Made by a program: the position numbers and the translations under genes. Positions 1 to 8,914 of a stretch of 64,000 bases of DNA are shown here, in pieces. This DNA is from JAKACA01 sp963769255 (GTDB taxonomy: Bacteria; Actinomycetota; Acidimicrobiia; Acidimicrobiales; Bog-793). Under the pieces are notes generated by a model. It made no database searches and was not told the DNA's origin. It was given only the letters and a program-made list of their open reading frames with translations. Each line of letters begins with the position of its first letter. The first letter of the stretch is position 1. The stretch is from the NCBI GenBank assembly GCA_963769255.1, contig CAVYKV010000002.1, positions 1 to 64,000 of the forward strand, in the 5' to 3' direction.

Positions 1-840
1 TGCCAGCTGTTCTCGGAGCCCGACGCCGGCTCCGATCTCGCCGGCCTCCGCACGAAGGCGGTGCGCGACGGCAACGACTACGTTGTGAGCGGCCAGAAGA
101 TCTGGACGTCGTACGCCCATCAGGCCGCCCTCGGCATCCTGCTGTGCCGGACCGGCCCAGAGGCGCCCAAGCGGGCCGGCATCACGTACCTCATCTGCGA
201 CATGCACGCCCCCGGCGTCACGATCCGCCCCATCGTCGAGATGACGGGAGCCCACAACTTCAACGAGGTCTTCCTCGACGAGGTGCGCATCCCCGTCGCC
301 AACCGTGTGGGCGACGAGAACGCCGGCTGGTCCCTCGCCAAGGTCACGCTCGGCAACGAGCGGATCGCCCTCTCCGCAGAAGGCACCCTCTGGGGCCGTG
401 GCCCTTCGGCCCGTGACCTCGTCGATCTCGTCCGCGAGGCCGGCGGCTGCTCGGACGCCGTGTTGCGCCAGCGGTTGGCACGGGTCTACTCGGTCGGTGG
501 AATCCTGCGCATGTTCCGGCTCAGGACGGTGGCCGACGCCGTGGCGGGCCGGGCGGCCGGACCGGAGGCGTCCCTTCGCAAGGCGCTCTCGGACGCCCAC
601 GGCCAAGCCGTCATGGCTTTGGCGAAGGATCTCTGCGGGACGGCCGGCCTCCTGCAGAGTGCCGCTCCTGGCGGGGAGCCCGACCCCGTCTGGGCCTTCG
701 GGTTCCTTTTCGCCCCGGCACTGACGATCGGCGGAGGCACGGCCGAGGTGCAGCGCAACATCATCGCCGAGCGCGTCCTCGGCCTCCCCCACGATCCGGA
801 GGCCGACACCTACCCCTCAGAGCCGGCCCGCCTCCCGTAG
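1..840 (+). CDS. Acyl-CoA dehydrogenase, C-terminal part (5' end outside window)
   Basis: The frame is open from base 1, so the start lies upstream; 279 residues are visible. It opens with FSEPDAGSDLAGL, the conserved FAD/substrate-binding region of acyl-CoA dehydrogenases, followed by G-x-K-x-W-T-S and ending with GGGTAEVQRNIIAERVLGLP, the family's C-terminal signature. Such enzymes oxidise acyl-CoA to enoyl-CoA using FAD and pass electrons to electron-transfer flavoprotein. The substrate cannot be told from this portion. It converges with the NUDIX gene and overlaps its 3' end by 24 bp. The isobutyryl-CoA-mutase-like gene nearby fits a branched or short-chain acyl-CoA setting, but that link is inference. 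Confidence 0.9.
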   Translation, partial: CQLFSEPDAGSDLAGLRTKAVRDGNDYVVSGQKIWTSYAHQAALGILLCRTGPEAPKRAGITYLICDMHAPGVTIRPIVEMTGAHNFNEVFLDEVRIPVANRVGDENAGWSLAKVTLGNERIALSAEGTLWGRGPSARDLVDLVREAGGCSDAVLRQRLARVYSVGGILRMFRLRTVADAVAGRAAGPEASLRKALSDAHGQAVMALAKDLCGTAGLLQSAAPGGEPDPVWAFGFLFAPALTIGGGTAEVQRNIIAERVLGLPHDPEADTYPSEPARLP

Positions 841-1305
841 CGCCGACTCGAGGCGCTCGACGAAGGGGATCTGGGACGCCTTCAGCTTGCGGCGCGCCTC
901 GGCGGGCGGGAACCACTCGGCGCGGTCGATCTCGGGGAAGCTGGCCGTCCTGCCCGAGCTTGGCGGCCATTCCATCTCGAACTCGTTGCTCACGACGCCC
1001 GCCGTGTCGAGGTCGCCCTGCAGGGCGAAGGCCCGAACGACCTTGCCGCCCTTCTGCGTGATCGAGCCGAGATCGACGGCCGGCCCCGTGGGCGGGGGGC
1101 TGCCGAGCTCCTCGGCGAACTCCCGGCAGGCGGCGGCAAACGGCTCTTCGTCCTCGCCGTACTCCCCCTTCGGGACCGACCAGTCGCCCTCGCCCTTGCG
1201 GGCGAAGAACGGTCCACCCGGAAAGGCGAGGAGGACCTCGAACGCCCCGCCGCCCGGGACCAGCCGGTAGAGGAGCAGGCCGGCGCTGACTCTCGGCCTC
1301 GCCAC
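817..1305 (-). CDS. NUDIX hydrolase
   Basis: 162 residues with a GTG start. The Nudix box lies near residues 46-70: G-E-Y-G-E-D-E then REFAEELG, fitting G-x5-E-x7-R-E-U-x-E-E-x-G. The phrase DWSVPKGEYGEDE resembles MutT/Ap6A-type NUDIX proteins that cleave a nucleoside diphosphate linked to another group with Mg2+. Exact substrate is unknown. The gene begins 6 bp after the acyl-CoA mutase stop and is probably co-transcribed with it. Its 3' end overlaps the convergent acyl-CoA dehydrogenase by 24 bp. Confidence 0.85.
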   Translation of the reverse strand: MARPRVSAGLLLYRLVPGGGAFEVLLAFPGGPFFARKGEGDWSVPKGEYGEDEEPFAAACREFAEELGSPPPTGPAVDLGSITQKGGKVVRAFALQGDLDTAGVVSNEFEMEWPPSSGRTASFPEIDRAEWFPPAEARRKLKASQIPFVERLESALREAGRL

Positions 1306-1311
1306 GGCCGC

Positions 1312-3021
1312 CTAAATGGTGACGGTCTCGCGCCAGCGGCCGAAGACGTCGGCGAGGGCGTTCATGATCTCGCCCACCGTGGCGTAGGTGAGGACGGCCC
1401 GGTGGATGGCCGGGACGAGGTTGACGTCGCTCTGCCGGGCCGTCTCGCGCACCTCGGCGAGGGCCGCCTGCACGGCGTCGTCCGAGCGGCGGGAGCGAAC
1501 GTCGGCGAGCCGCTTGCACTGCAGCTCCTCCACCTCCGGGCCGATCTGCAGAATGGGTGGCGGTTCCTCCTCGTTGCCTTCGAAGTAGGCGTTCACCCCG
1601 ACGACGAGGCGGCGTCCGGAGGCGACCTTCTGCTCGTAGGCATAGGCGGCGTCGGCGATCTCGGACTGGAACCAGGACTGATCGATCCCGGCGTAGACGC
1701 CCTCCAGGATGGAGCCGCCGCCGATCTCTTCGAGGTGGGCGAAGATCTCCTCCGCCTGGCGCTCGAGCTCGTCGGTGAGCGCCTCGAGGTAGTACGAGCC
1801 GCCGAGCGGGTCGGCCACGTTGGTGACCCCCACCTCGTGGGCGAGGACCTGCTGGGTACGGAGGGCGATGCGAGCCGCCTTCTCCGTCGGGAGGGCAAGG
1901 ACCTCGTCCATGGAATTCGTGTGCAGGCTCTGCGTACCGCCGAGGACGCCGGCGAGCGCCTCGATGGCCGTGCGGACGATGTTCACCTCGGGCTGCTGGG
2001 CCGTGAGCGAGCAGCCGGCCGTCTGGGTGTGGAAGCGCAGCTGCAAGCTGCGCTCGCTCTCGGCGCCGTAGCGGGTCCTGAGCCAGCGGGCCCAGATGCG
2101 GCGCGCCGCCCGGTACTTGGCGATCTCCTCGAAGAAATCGAGATGGGCGTTGAAGAAGAAGCTGAGCCGGGGGGCGAACTCGTCGACCGGCATGCCCGCC
2201 GCCACGGCAGCCTCCACGTAGGCGAATCCGTTCGCCACGGTGAAGGCCAGCTCCTGGGCGGCCGTCGAGCCGGCCTCCCGGATGTGGTACCCCGAGACGG
2301 ACACGGTGTGCCAGCGGGGCATCTCGGCCGAGCAGAAGCGGATCATGTCGGTGACGATGCGCATGGAGGGGCGGGGCGGGAAGACGTACTCCTTCTGCGC
2401 CTGGTACTCCTTCAAGATGTCGTTCTGGATCGTCCCCCCGAGCGCACGGCGCTCGGTGCCGCTCTGCTCGGCGGCGGCCACGTACATCGAGAGCAGCACG
2501 GCGGCGGGCGAGTTGATGGTCATGGACGTCGTGACGTCGCCGAGGTCGATACCGGCGAAGAGATCCTCCACGTCGGCGAGGGTGTCGACGGCGACACCGC
2601 AGCGACCGACCTCGCCGAGGCTCTCGACGTCGTCGGAGTCGCGCCCCATGAGCGTCGGCAGGTCGAAGGCGGTGGAGAGGCCGTCCCCGCCGGAACGGAG
2701 GATCTCCTTGAAGCGGACATTCGTGTCCTCGGCCGTCCCGAAGCCGGCAAACAGCCGCATCGTCCAGAGCTTCGAGCGGTACATGGAGGCGTACGGCCCC
2801 CTCGTGTAGGGGTAGATGCCCGGGAGCTCGCCGCCAGGCCCGTAGACGGGCTCGAGGGGCACGCCGGAGAGGGTCTCGAAGTCGACGTCGCGAAGAGGCG
2901 GCTCGTCGTAGGCGCGGCGCCAGGCTTCCCAGTGATCGCCGGCCGTCCTGCTCCCACCCGTCCCGGCGCCCGCCGATTCGTCAGTCACGGGCACGAGTCT
3001 ACGAGGCGGACCCCGGGGCAC
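1312..3021 (-). CDS. B12-dependent acyl-CoA mutase large subunit (isobutyryl-CoA mutase-like)
   Basis: 569 residues covering only the substrate-binding TIM-barrel part of the methylmalonyl-CoA mutase family; there is no C-terminal B12 domain, so a separate small subunit must supply cobalamin. TRGPYASMY, AGFGTAEDTN, TIQNDILKEY and SGYHIREAGST are family hallmarks. At the two positions that separate substrates, methylmalonyl-CoA mutases carry Tyr and Arg; here I read Phe91 (in RLFAGF) and Gln209 (in AQKE), the isobutyryl-CoA mutase pattern. This favours rearrangement of isobutyryl-CoA/butyryl-CoA over succinyl/methylmalonyl-CoA. No small subunit or G-protein chaperone is in the window. The start could be GTG 3021 or GTG 2994; neither has a clear ribosome site. 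Confidence 0.85.
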   Translation of the reverse strand: MPRGPPRRLVPVTDESAGAGTGGSRTAGDHWEAWRRAYDEPPLRDVDFETLSGVPLEPVYGPGGELPGIYPYTRGPYASMYRSKLWTMRLFAGFGTAEDTNVRFKEILRSGGDGLSTAFDLPTLMGRDSDDVESLGEVGRCGVAVDTLADVEDLFAGIDLGDVTTSMTINSPAAVLLSMYVAAAEQSGTERRALGGTIQNDILKEYQAQKEYVFPPRPSMRIVTDMIRFCSAEMPRWHTVSVSGYHIREAGSTAAQELAFTVANGFAYVEAAVAAGMPVDEFAPRLSFFFNAHLDFFEEIAKYRAARRIWARWLRTRYGAESERSLQLRFHTQTAGCSLTAQQPEVNIVRTAIEALAGVLGGTQSLHTNSMDEVLALPTEKAARIALRTQQVLAHEVGVTNVADPLGGSYYLEALTDELERQAEEIFAHLEEIGGGSILEGVYAGIDQSWFQSEIADAAYAYEQKVASGRRLVVGVNAYFEGNEEEPPPILQIGPEVEELQCKRLADVRSRRSDDAVQAALAEVRETARQSDVNLVPAIHRAVLTYATVGEIMNALADVFGRWRETVTI

Positions 3022-3048
3022 CCGAGCGCTCGGCCGGAGCGCAGGGCC

Positions 3049-4773
3049 TCAGCCGGCCTCCCCGGCCATCCAGACCTGGTTGCGGCCGTGGCGCTTCGCC
3101 TCGTACATGGCGGCGTCGGACTTGGCGAGGACCTCTTCGGGGGAGGAGACCTCCCGCGAGAGGGCCGCCACGCCGATCGAGATGCGGATGGGCAGGTGGC
3201 CGGTCAGCTCGGTGGAGTCGAGAGAGGCGATCCGCTCCCGCAACGCCTCGGCGATGACCATGCCCTCTTCGACGTCGGTGTCGCCGAGGAGGGCGACGAA
3301 CTCCTCGCCTCCGTAGCGGGCGAGCACGTCGTACTTGCGCAGCCGCTCGGAGAGCGCCCGGCCGATCCACTGCAGCACGAGGTCGCCCTGCGAGTGGCCA
3401 TAGGTGTCGTTGACCGGCTTGAAGTGGTCGATGTCGATGAACAGCACCGTGCTCGGCTCGCCCCGCTGGCGGAGCCGCTCGGTCGCCTGCGCCACCGCCA
3501 GCAGGAGCGCCCGGCGGTTGGCGAGCCCCGTGAGCGGGTCGGTCTGAGCCTCCGCCCGCACCACCTCGAATTGCCGGGCGTGGGCGACGGCCGTGGCGCA
3601 CTGGTCGGCGAAGAACTCGAGCGCCTGAACGTGCGCACGGTCGGGCAGGAGGCCGTTGTTGGGCTCGTCCAGCGAGATGAGCCCCAACATCTCGCCCGAG
3701 GGGGAGACGAGCGGAACGGTCAGCATGTCCTCGGCGTGCCACTGCCCTTCCTGCCAGGTGGGGTCCGCCTGCGGCGTGTTCAGCTTGGCGTCCAGCTCCG
3801 CCGGAATGCTGAAGCGCCGGTGGTCGAAGAGGAACGAGCGCGAGAGGCGCATGCCCGGCCGCATGGCGGGGGCGAGCTCGGCGAGGGTGACAGCGTTCTC
3901 CCGCAGGGTGTCGTCCTCCTCCGGGGTGAGCCCGACGGTTGCCTGCACCTGGAGGCGGCCGTCCGGCTCGTCGAGGAGGTAGATGGCTGCCCGCCGAAAC
4001 CCGCCGGCATTCGACATGGCGCTGGCGATGCCCTGCAAGACCTCGTCGAGGCCGACGTCGCCCCGCACGCGGGCGCTCGCCACCATGAGGGCCTCCAGCT
4101 GGCCGCGCTGCGCCTCGGCGATGGCGCGGGCGGCCAGCTCCGTGGCGCGCGCCCGCAGGATCTCGAGCCCGACGACCGTCAGCTCGGCGAGCGTCTCCAG
4201 CATGAGTGCCTGCTCGGGAGTCGGGAGCTCACCGGAGAGGGGATCGTCGGGGTTGATGAAGCCGATGGCCTTGCCCTCGGAGTCGATGAGGGGCGCGAAG
4301 AGGAGCGAGCCAGGCTGCCACGTCCGCGACGGCACGGAAACGCCGGTGGCGATGACGGCAGCCCGCACGTCGTCCCGGTCGCGCACGGCGGCGCCAGGAG
4401 GCACCCAGTGGACGCCGCCGAGGGCGATGGAGGCATGGGTGAGGGCCTCGAACGTGGCGGTGCTCACGACGAGACTGCGCACGACGCGGTCGTCCTCAAC
4501 CTGCACGCCGGCGGCGGCGCGGTGGTGGAAGTTCCCGTCGTCTCCCTTCAGGGCGACGACACAGGCCGAATAACCAAGGGTGGAGCGAGCCGTGTTGACG
4601 ACCATGTTGATGAGGCTCTGCTCGTCCTCCATGTGAGCGAGCGAGCGCGCCAGGCGGAGCACGCCCCGCAGCTGGGCGGCCGTGCGGTCGAAGCCGTCGC
4701 CGGACTGGGCGGGCATGGGCGTCGGGTCAGTCACCGGCAAGGGGTTCGTCATGGTCTCAGGAGCGGACGGCAC
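3049..4773 (-). CDS. Diguanylate cyclase with two GAF domains
   Basis: 574 residues. Two GAF-like sensory modules (about residues 35-215 and 225-400) precede a C-terminal GGDEF domain (about 405-570). The active-site loop is RYGGEEF near residue 487, and FIDIDHFKPVND carries the metal-binding residues, so the cyclase should make c-di-GMP from two GTP. RKYD lies at the position of the inhibitory I-site (R-x-x-D upstream of the loop), so product inhibition is likely. No transmembrane segment is seen, so it is probably cytosolic. ATG at 4773 is used; an internal ATG lies 7 codons downstream. It is divergent from pntAA. Confidence 0.92.
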   Translation of the reverse strand: MPSAPETMTNPLPVTDPTPMPAQSGDGFDRTAAQLRGVLRLARSLAHMEDEQSLINMVVNTARSTLGYSACVVALKGDDGNFHHRAAAGVQVEDDRVVRSLVVSTATFEALTHASIALGGVHWVPPGAAVRDRDDVRAAVIATGVSVPSRTWQPGSLLFAPLIDSEGKAIGFINPDDPLSGELPTPEQALMLETLAELTVVGLEILRARATELAARAIAEAQRGQLEALMVASARVRGDVGLDEVLQGIASAMSNAGGFRRAAIYLLDEPDGRLQVQATVGLTPEEDDTLRENAVTLAELAPAMRPGMRLSRSFLFDHRRFSIPAELDAKLNTPQADPTWQEGQWHAEDMLTVPLVSPSGEMLGLISLDEPNNGLLPDRAHVQALEFFADQCATAVAHARQFEVVRAEAQTDPLTGLANRRALLLAVAQATERLRQRGEPSTVLFIDIDHFKPVNDTYGHSQGDLVLQWIGRALSERLRKYDVLARYGGEEFVALLGDTDVEEGMVIAEALRERIASLDSTELTGHLPIRISIGVAALSREVSSPEEVLAKSDAAMYEAKRHGRNQVWMAGEAG

Positions 4774-4836
4774 GAACCAAGCGAGTGTCCATCCCCGTCA
4801 ACCGTCAGCATCGCACTCCCAACCTTTAGCCAAAGA

Positions 4837-4842
4837 ATTGTA
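4837..4842 (-). promoter_or_regulatory. Possible -10 element for the GAF-GGDEF gene
   Basis: The 140-bp divergent region between the diguanylate cyclase and pntAA holds one AT-rich patch. On the minus strand it contains TACAAT, a five-of-six match to TATAAT. It would give a leader of about 57 nt to the ATG at 4773. No convincing -35 box is present at the usual spacing, so this is tentative. Confidence 0.25.
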
Positions 4843-4913
4843 ATTCAACGGGAAGTGCAACGCATCCAGTCGCAGGTCGACCAATCGCGGGACTCTTTGA
4901 TAAACCTCAAGCC

Positions 4914-6050
4914 ATGCATGTAGCTGTTCCACGCGAATCCGCGTCCGGGGAACGACGCGTCGCCTTGGTGCCCGACGCCATCACGCGCTTGCAGCCAAAG
5001 GGCGTCGAGGTCACCATCGAGAGGGGCGCCGGTGAAGGCGCCCTCTTCAGCGACGAGACCTACACCGACGTGGGCGCCAGCATCGCTCCCGACGCCACGG
5101 CCCTGTTCGAGGGCGCCGAGGTCGTCTGCAGGGTGCAGCCACCGACGGTCGAGGAGGCCGAGCGGATGCCGGAGGGCACGGCGCTCATCAGCCTCATGCA
5201 ACCGGCCGGCAACCTCGAGATCGTGAAGGCGCTGCAGAAGCGGAAGATCGGTGTCTTCAGCCTGGACCTGCTCCCCCGCATCAGCCGCGCCCAGTCGATG
5301 GACGCCCTCTCGTCGCAGGCGACCGTCACGGGGTACCGCGCCGGCCTCATCGCGGCGGACCGCCTCCCCCGGTTCTTCCCGATGTTCATGACGGCGGCCG
5401 GCACCGTCCCGCCGGCAAAGGTGCTCGTCATTGGCGCCGGCGTCGCCGGCCTGCAAGCGATCGCCACGGCCCGTCGTCTCGGCGCCTCCGTGCGCGCCTA
5501 CGACGTGCGCACGGCGGCGCGCGACGAGGTCCGCTCGCTCGGGGCGACCTTCGTCGAGCTCGAGCTCGAAGCGCAGGAGGGCGAGGGAGGCTACGCCCGG
5601 GAGCAGTCGGAGGATTTCCTCGTCCGCCAGCGCGAGCTCATCGGCAACGAGGTCGCCGGGTCCGACGCCGTCATCACGACGGCCGCCATCCCGGGGCGCC
5701 GGGCGCCGTTGCTCGTCACGGCCGAGATGGTCGGCCGCATGCGCCCCGGGAGCGTGATCGTCGACCTCGCCGCCGAGACGGGCGGCAACTGCGAGCTCTC
5801 CGAGCCCGGCCAGGAGATCGAGAGCGGTGGGGTGCTCGTTTATGGCGCCAGCAACCTCGCGAGCTCGATGGCGACACACGCCAGCTTTCTCTACGCCCGC
5901 AACGTCGCCGAGTTCCTCGGGCTGTTCGTGTCGGAGGGGAGCTTCGCCCCGAACTTCGAAGACGAGATCGTCGCCAGCACGTGCGTCACCTTCGCCGGCG
6001 AGATCCGCCACGAGCCGACCCGCTTGCTGCTCGAAGGAGGCGCCGCATGA
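4914..6050 (+). CDS. pntAA: NAD(P) transhydrogenase subunit alpha part 1 (PntAA)
   Basis: 378 residues, ATG start. This is the soluble NAD(H)-binding domain I of proton-translocating transhydrogenase, which moves hydride between NADH and NADP+ at the expense of the proton gradient. It starts in the way of the AlaDH/PntA family (VPRESASGERRVALVPD). The dinucleotide fold sits around VLVIGAGVAGLQAIA, followed by RLGASVRAYDVR. The alpha chain is split here: the membrane part is the next gene, with its ATG overlapping this stop (ATGA). A TTTGATAAA stretch just upstream may be the -10, which would make the leader only a few bases long. Confidence 0.95.
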   Translation: MHVAVPRESASGERRVALVPDAITRLQPKGVEVTIERGAGEGALFSDETYTDVGASIAPDATALFEGAEVVCRVQPPTVEEAERMPEGTALISLMQPAGNLEIVKALQKRKIGVFSLDLLPRISRAQSMDALSSQATVTGYRAGLIAADRLPRFFPMFMTAAGTVPPAKVLVIGAGVAGLQAIATARRLGASVRAYDVRTAARDEVRSLGATFVELELEAQEGEGGYAREQSEDFLVRQRELIGNEVAGSDAVITTAAIPGRRAPLLVTAEMVGRMRPGSVIVDLAAETGGNCELSEPGQEIESGGVLVYGASNLASSMATHASFLYARNVAEFLGLFVSEGSFAPNFEDEIVASTCVTFAGEIRHEPTRLLLEGGAA

Positions 6051-6376
6051 ACGGCACCGACATCCTCACCCTCATCACGATCTTCGTGCTCTCGGCCTTC
6101 GTCGGGTTCGAAGTCATCTCGAAGGTGCCGAGCATCCTGCACACCCCCCTCATGTCGGGCACGAACGCCATCCACGGCGTCGTGCTCGTGGGCTCGATGA
6201 TCATCCTCGGCACGGCGCACGGATCCCTCGAGGTGACGCTGGGCTTCGTGGCCGTCGTGCTCGCCACCGTCAACGTCGTCGGTGGCTTCGTGGTGACCGA
6301 CCGAATGCTCGAGATGTTCAAGGGGCGCCCGAGCGCGCCGAGCGGCACGGGCGAGGCGAAGGGAGGCAAGCCGTGA
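6047..6376 (+). CDS. pntAB: NAD(P) transhydrogenase subunit alpha part 2 (PntAB)
   Basis: 109 residues with three hydrophobic segments, giving the small membrane portion of the alpha subunit. The N-terminal segment and the conserved stretch TPLMSGTNAIHGVV identify it, and the following helices form part of the proton channel with PntB. The start is the ATG at 6047, preceded by a strong ribosome site GAAGGAGG and overlapping the pntAA stop. Longer upstream starts in this frame would run through pntAA and lack family similarity. It ends in a GTGA overlap with pntB. Confidence 0.95.
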   Translation: MNGTDILTLITIFVLSAFVGFEVISKVPSILHTPLMSGTNAIHGVVLVGSMIILGTAHGSLEVTLGFVAVVLATVNVVGGFVVTDRMLEMFKGRPSAPSGTGEAKGGKP

Positions 6377-7755
6377 GCCTCGAGACAGGCATCCGCCTCG
6401 TCTACCTGATCGCCGCCGTCTGCTTCATCGTCGCCCTGAGCGGCCTCTCCGGCCCGAAGACGGCCCGCCTCGGCAACCTCATCGGGGCCGGCGGCATGGC
6501 ACTGGCCATCGGGATGACCTTTGCGACACCCGGGCTGTCACGATTCGCCCTCATGGCCGGCGCCATGGTGATCGGGGTAGCCATCGGCTTCCCCGCCGCC
6601 CGCCTCGTGAAGATGACGGCGATCCCGCAGATGGTGGCGGCCTTCAACGGAGTCGGCGGCGGGGCGGCTGCACTGATCTCGCTCGCGACGTTTCTCAAGA
6701 CCCCGTCGCACGGATTCGCCGTCTACCAGATCGTCGAGGTGCTCCTCGGCGTCATCATCGGATCGATCTCCTTCGCCGGCTCGGCCATCGCCTTCGCCAA
6801 GCTGCAGGAGCTCATGACCGGACGTCCCGTCACCTATCCCGGCCAGCAGGTGCTGAACGCCATGGTGGGAGGCGGCATCCTCATCCTCGCCGTCATCGCC
6901 TGCGTGAGCCCGCACACCTGGATCGTCGTCGTCGTGCTCGCCCTCGCCTTCCTCTTCGGCATCGCCTTCGTGCTGCCGATCGGGGGGGCAGACGTGCCCG
7001 TGCTCATCTCCCTGTTGAACTCCTTCACCGGGTTGGCGGTCGCCGCCAGCGGCTTCGTCCTGCACGCCGTCGTTCTTGTCGTGGCCGGCACCCTCGTGGG
7101 CGCCTCCGGTACGTTGCTCACGAGGATGATGAGCGCCGCCATGGGCCGCTCGCTGCCGAACATCCTCTTCAGTGCGTTCGGGTCGGTGATCACGGCCGGG
7201 ACGGCGGAAGGTGCCGCCGACCGCACCGTCCGCTCGGCGAGCGCCGAGGACATCGCCGTCCTCCTCGCCTACTCCCACAAAGTGATCATCGTCCCGGGCT
7301 ACGGTCTCGCCGTCGCCCAGGCGCAGCACACCGTGCACGAGCTCGCCGAGCTGCTCGAGAGCCGCGGTGTCGAGGTGATCTACGCCATCCACCCGGTGGC
7401 GGGCCGAATGCCGGGCCACATGAACGTTCTCCTCGCCGAGGCCAACGTCCCTTACGACCAGCTGAAAGAGATGGACGACGTCAACCCTGAGTTCGCCACG
7501 GCCGATGTCGCCCTCGTCGTCGGCGCCAACGATGTCGTCAACCCGGCGGCGAAGAACTCCCCCGGGAGCCCCATCTACGGCATGCCCATCCTGTCGGTGG
7601 ACGAGGCGAAGAACATCGTCTTCCTGAAGCGGTCCATGCGCCCCGGCTTCGCCGGCATCGACAACGAGCTGCTGTTCGACGCGAAGACGACGCTCCTGTT
7701 CGGCGACGCCAAGGACTCACTCTCCAAGCTCGTGGCGGCCATCAAGCGCCTCTGA
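6373..7755 (+). CDS. pntB: NAD(P) transhydrogenase subunit beta (PntB)
   Basis: 460 residues. Eight to nine membrane helices (about residues 1-255) precede the NADP(H)-binding domain III (about 285-460) with VPGYGLAVAQAQHTV, GRMPGHMNVLLAEANVPY and the DVALVVGANDVVNPAA motif. The GTG start at 6373 overlaps the pntAB stop, so the three genes are almost certainly translated as one operon. The last 39 bp overlap the convergent PIN-TRAM gene, an unusually long tail-to-tail overlap. Confidence 0.95.
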   Translation: MSLETGIRLVYLIAAVCFIVALSGLSGPKTARLGNLIGAGGMALAIGMTFATPGLSRFALMAGAMVIGVAIGFPAARLVKMTAIPQMVAAFNGVGGGAAALISLATFLKTPSHGFAVYQIVEVLLGVIIGSISFAGSAIAFAKLQELMTGRPVTYPGQQVLNAMVGGGILILAVIACVSPHTWIVVVVLALAFLFGIAFVLPIGGADVPVLISLLNSFTGLAVAASGFVLHAVVLVVAGTLVGASGTLLTRMMSAAMGRSLPNILFSAFGSVITAGTAEGAADRTVRSASAEDIAVLLAYSHKVIIVPGYGLAVAQAQHTVHELAELLESRGVEVIYAIHPVAGRMPGHMNVLLAEANVPYDQLKEMDDVNPEFATADVALVVGANDVVNPAAKNSPGSPIYGMPILSVDEAKNIVFLKRSMRPGFAGIDNELLFDAKTTLLFGDAKDSLSKLVAAIKRL

Positions 7756-8826
7756 GGCGCCCCGGCCCGTCCCCCAGCCGTCGTCCTCGTCCTCGTTCAC
7801 GAGGCGGCCGAAGACCATGACGCCCTGCGTCGTCGGGCGGGTGGAGAGGACGGAGATGACGACGTTGTCCTCCCCGATGAGATGGGCGGCGTCGTTCACG
7901 ACGACCATGTCGCCGTCGGGCAAGTAGCCGACGGCCTGGCGCGGCTGCTTCCCCGCCCGCACGAGGTCGACCCGTAGGCGCTCGCCGGGCACGTGGTCGG
8001 GCGCCAGATCGGCGAGGAGGCCGCGCATGTCGATGATGGGGACACCGATGGTCGCTTGCTGGCGGGCCACCTCCGCCGAGGACGTCAGGACGCGAGCCCC
8101 GAGACGTTCTGCGACGGCGAGCACCTTCTCCTCGGTCATGGCGGCGGCGGGCACGTCGCCGCTCACGATGGACACCGTGATGCCCGCCTCGCGGATCGAC
8201 TCGAGGGCCTCCAGCCCCCGGCGCGCCCGCCGGGAGGCGACGGGATCCGGTGCGTCGGCGAGGGTACGGAGCTCGTCGGCCACCGGCTCGGGCACGAAGA
8301 TCTGTGTCCCGAGGAGCCCCGCCCGGCCGAGCACGAGGAAGGCCCGGTCCATGACGGCAGACGTGTCGGGCATGATCGCCCCCGGGGCGGCCAGGTCGTC
8401 GCCCACGGCGAGCCGCCGCGAGAGACGGGCGGCGTCCGAGAGCTGACGTCCCTTGGCGACTCCCACGCGCAGGCCGAAGTACCCCATGACCCAGGCGAGG
8501 GCGGCGGCCACCGGGTAGTCGAAGTCCTCCTTCACGAAGACGAAGAGCGGGATGCAGACGACGCAGCCGATGAGGAGGCCGAGACCGCCGAGGAGGGCAC
8601 CGGCCAGAATCTCGGTGGCCGGGAGGTCCCGCCAGCGGCGATTCGCCTGCTGGGAAGCACGCTGCACGACCCGCCCGAGGGCGCCGCCGATGACGTAGGC
8701 GACGAGGACCCCGATGGTGGCACCGATGAGCCGCCCCGTCGACGAGGCGCCGCTGCCGGCCACGGCCAGCCCGGCAAGTGCCCCGCCGAGCACGACGATC
8801 AGCCGGAAGATCTCGACGAATACCAC
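7717..8826 (-). CDS. Membrane-anchored PIN and TRAM domain protein (YacL-like)
   Basis: About 369 residues from GTG 8826. The first about 125 residues hold four hydrophobic segments. A PIN nuclease-like domain follows (about 155-280), beginning PDTSAVMDRAF with the first acidic residue and containing DELRTLAD. A TRAM RNA-binding fold closes the protein (GKQPRQAVGYLPDGDMVVV). This is the layout of the widespread YacL/PilT N-terminus-TRAM family, a putative membrane-bound ribonuclease. I chose GTG 8826 because it directly precedes the first hydrophobic helix; no good ribosome site is visible, and an upstream extension of the frame is not family-like. It ends inside pntB. Confidence 0.85.
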   Translation of the reverse strand: MVFVEIFRLIVVLGGALAGLAVAGSGASSTGRLIGATIGVLVAYVIGGALGRVVQRASQQANRRWRDLPATEILAGALLGGLGLLIGCVVCIPLFVFVKEDFDYPVAAALAWVMGYFGLRVGVAKGRQLSDAARLSRRLAVGDDLAAPGAIMPDTSAVMDRAFLVLGRAGLLGTQIFVPEPVADELRTLADAPDPVASRRARRGLEALESIREAGITVSIVSGDVPAAAMTEEKVLAVAERLGARVLTSSAEVARQQATIGVPIIDMRGLLADLAPDHVPGERLRVDLVRAGKQPRQAVGYLPDGDMVVVNDAAHLIGEDNVVISVLSTRPTTQGVMVFGRLVNEDEDDGWGTGRGASEALDGRHELGE

Positions 8827-8914
8827 CGCCCAAGCGTAATGACAGCCGGCGAGGGGTGAGAACGCACGCCGTGCCTCCTTCCCGCCGCACCTCACCGATA
8901 CGCTCGGGCGGGCC

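Noticed and set aside
1402..4923. 1173-codon open frame on the plus strand
   Set aside because: It lies opposite the mutase and the GGDEF gene, whose motifs are unmistakable. The translation is a low-complexity Arg/Gly/Glu/His-rich string, the usual by-product of high GC at third positions.
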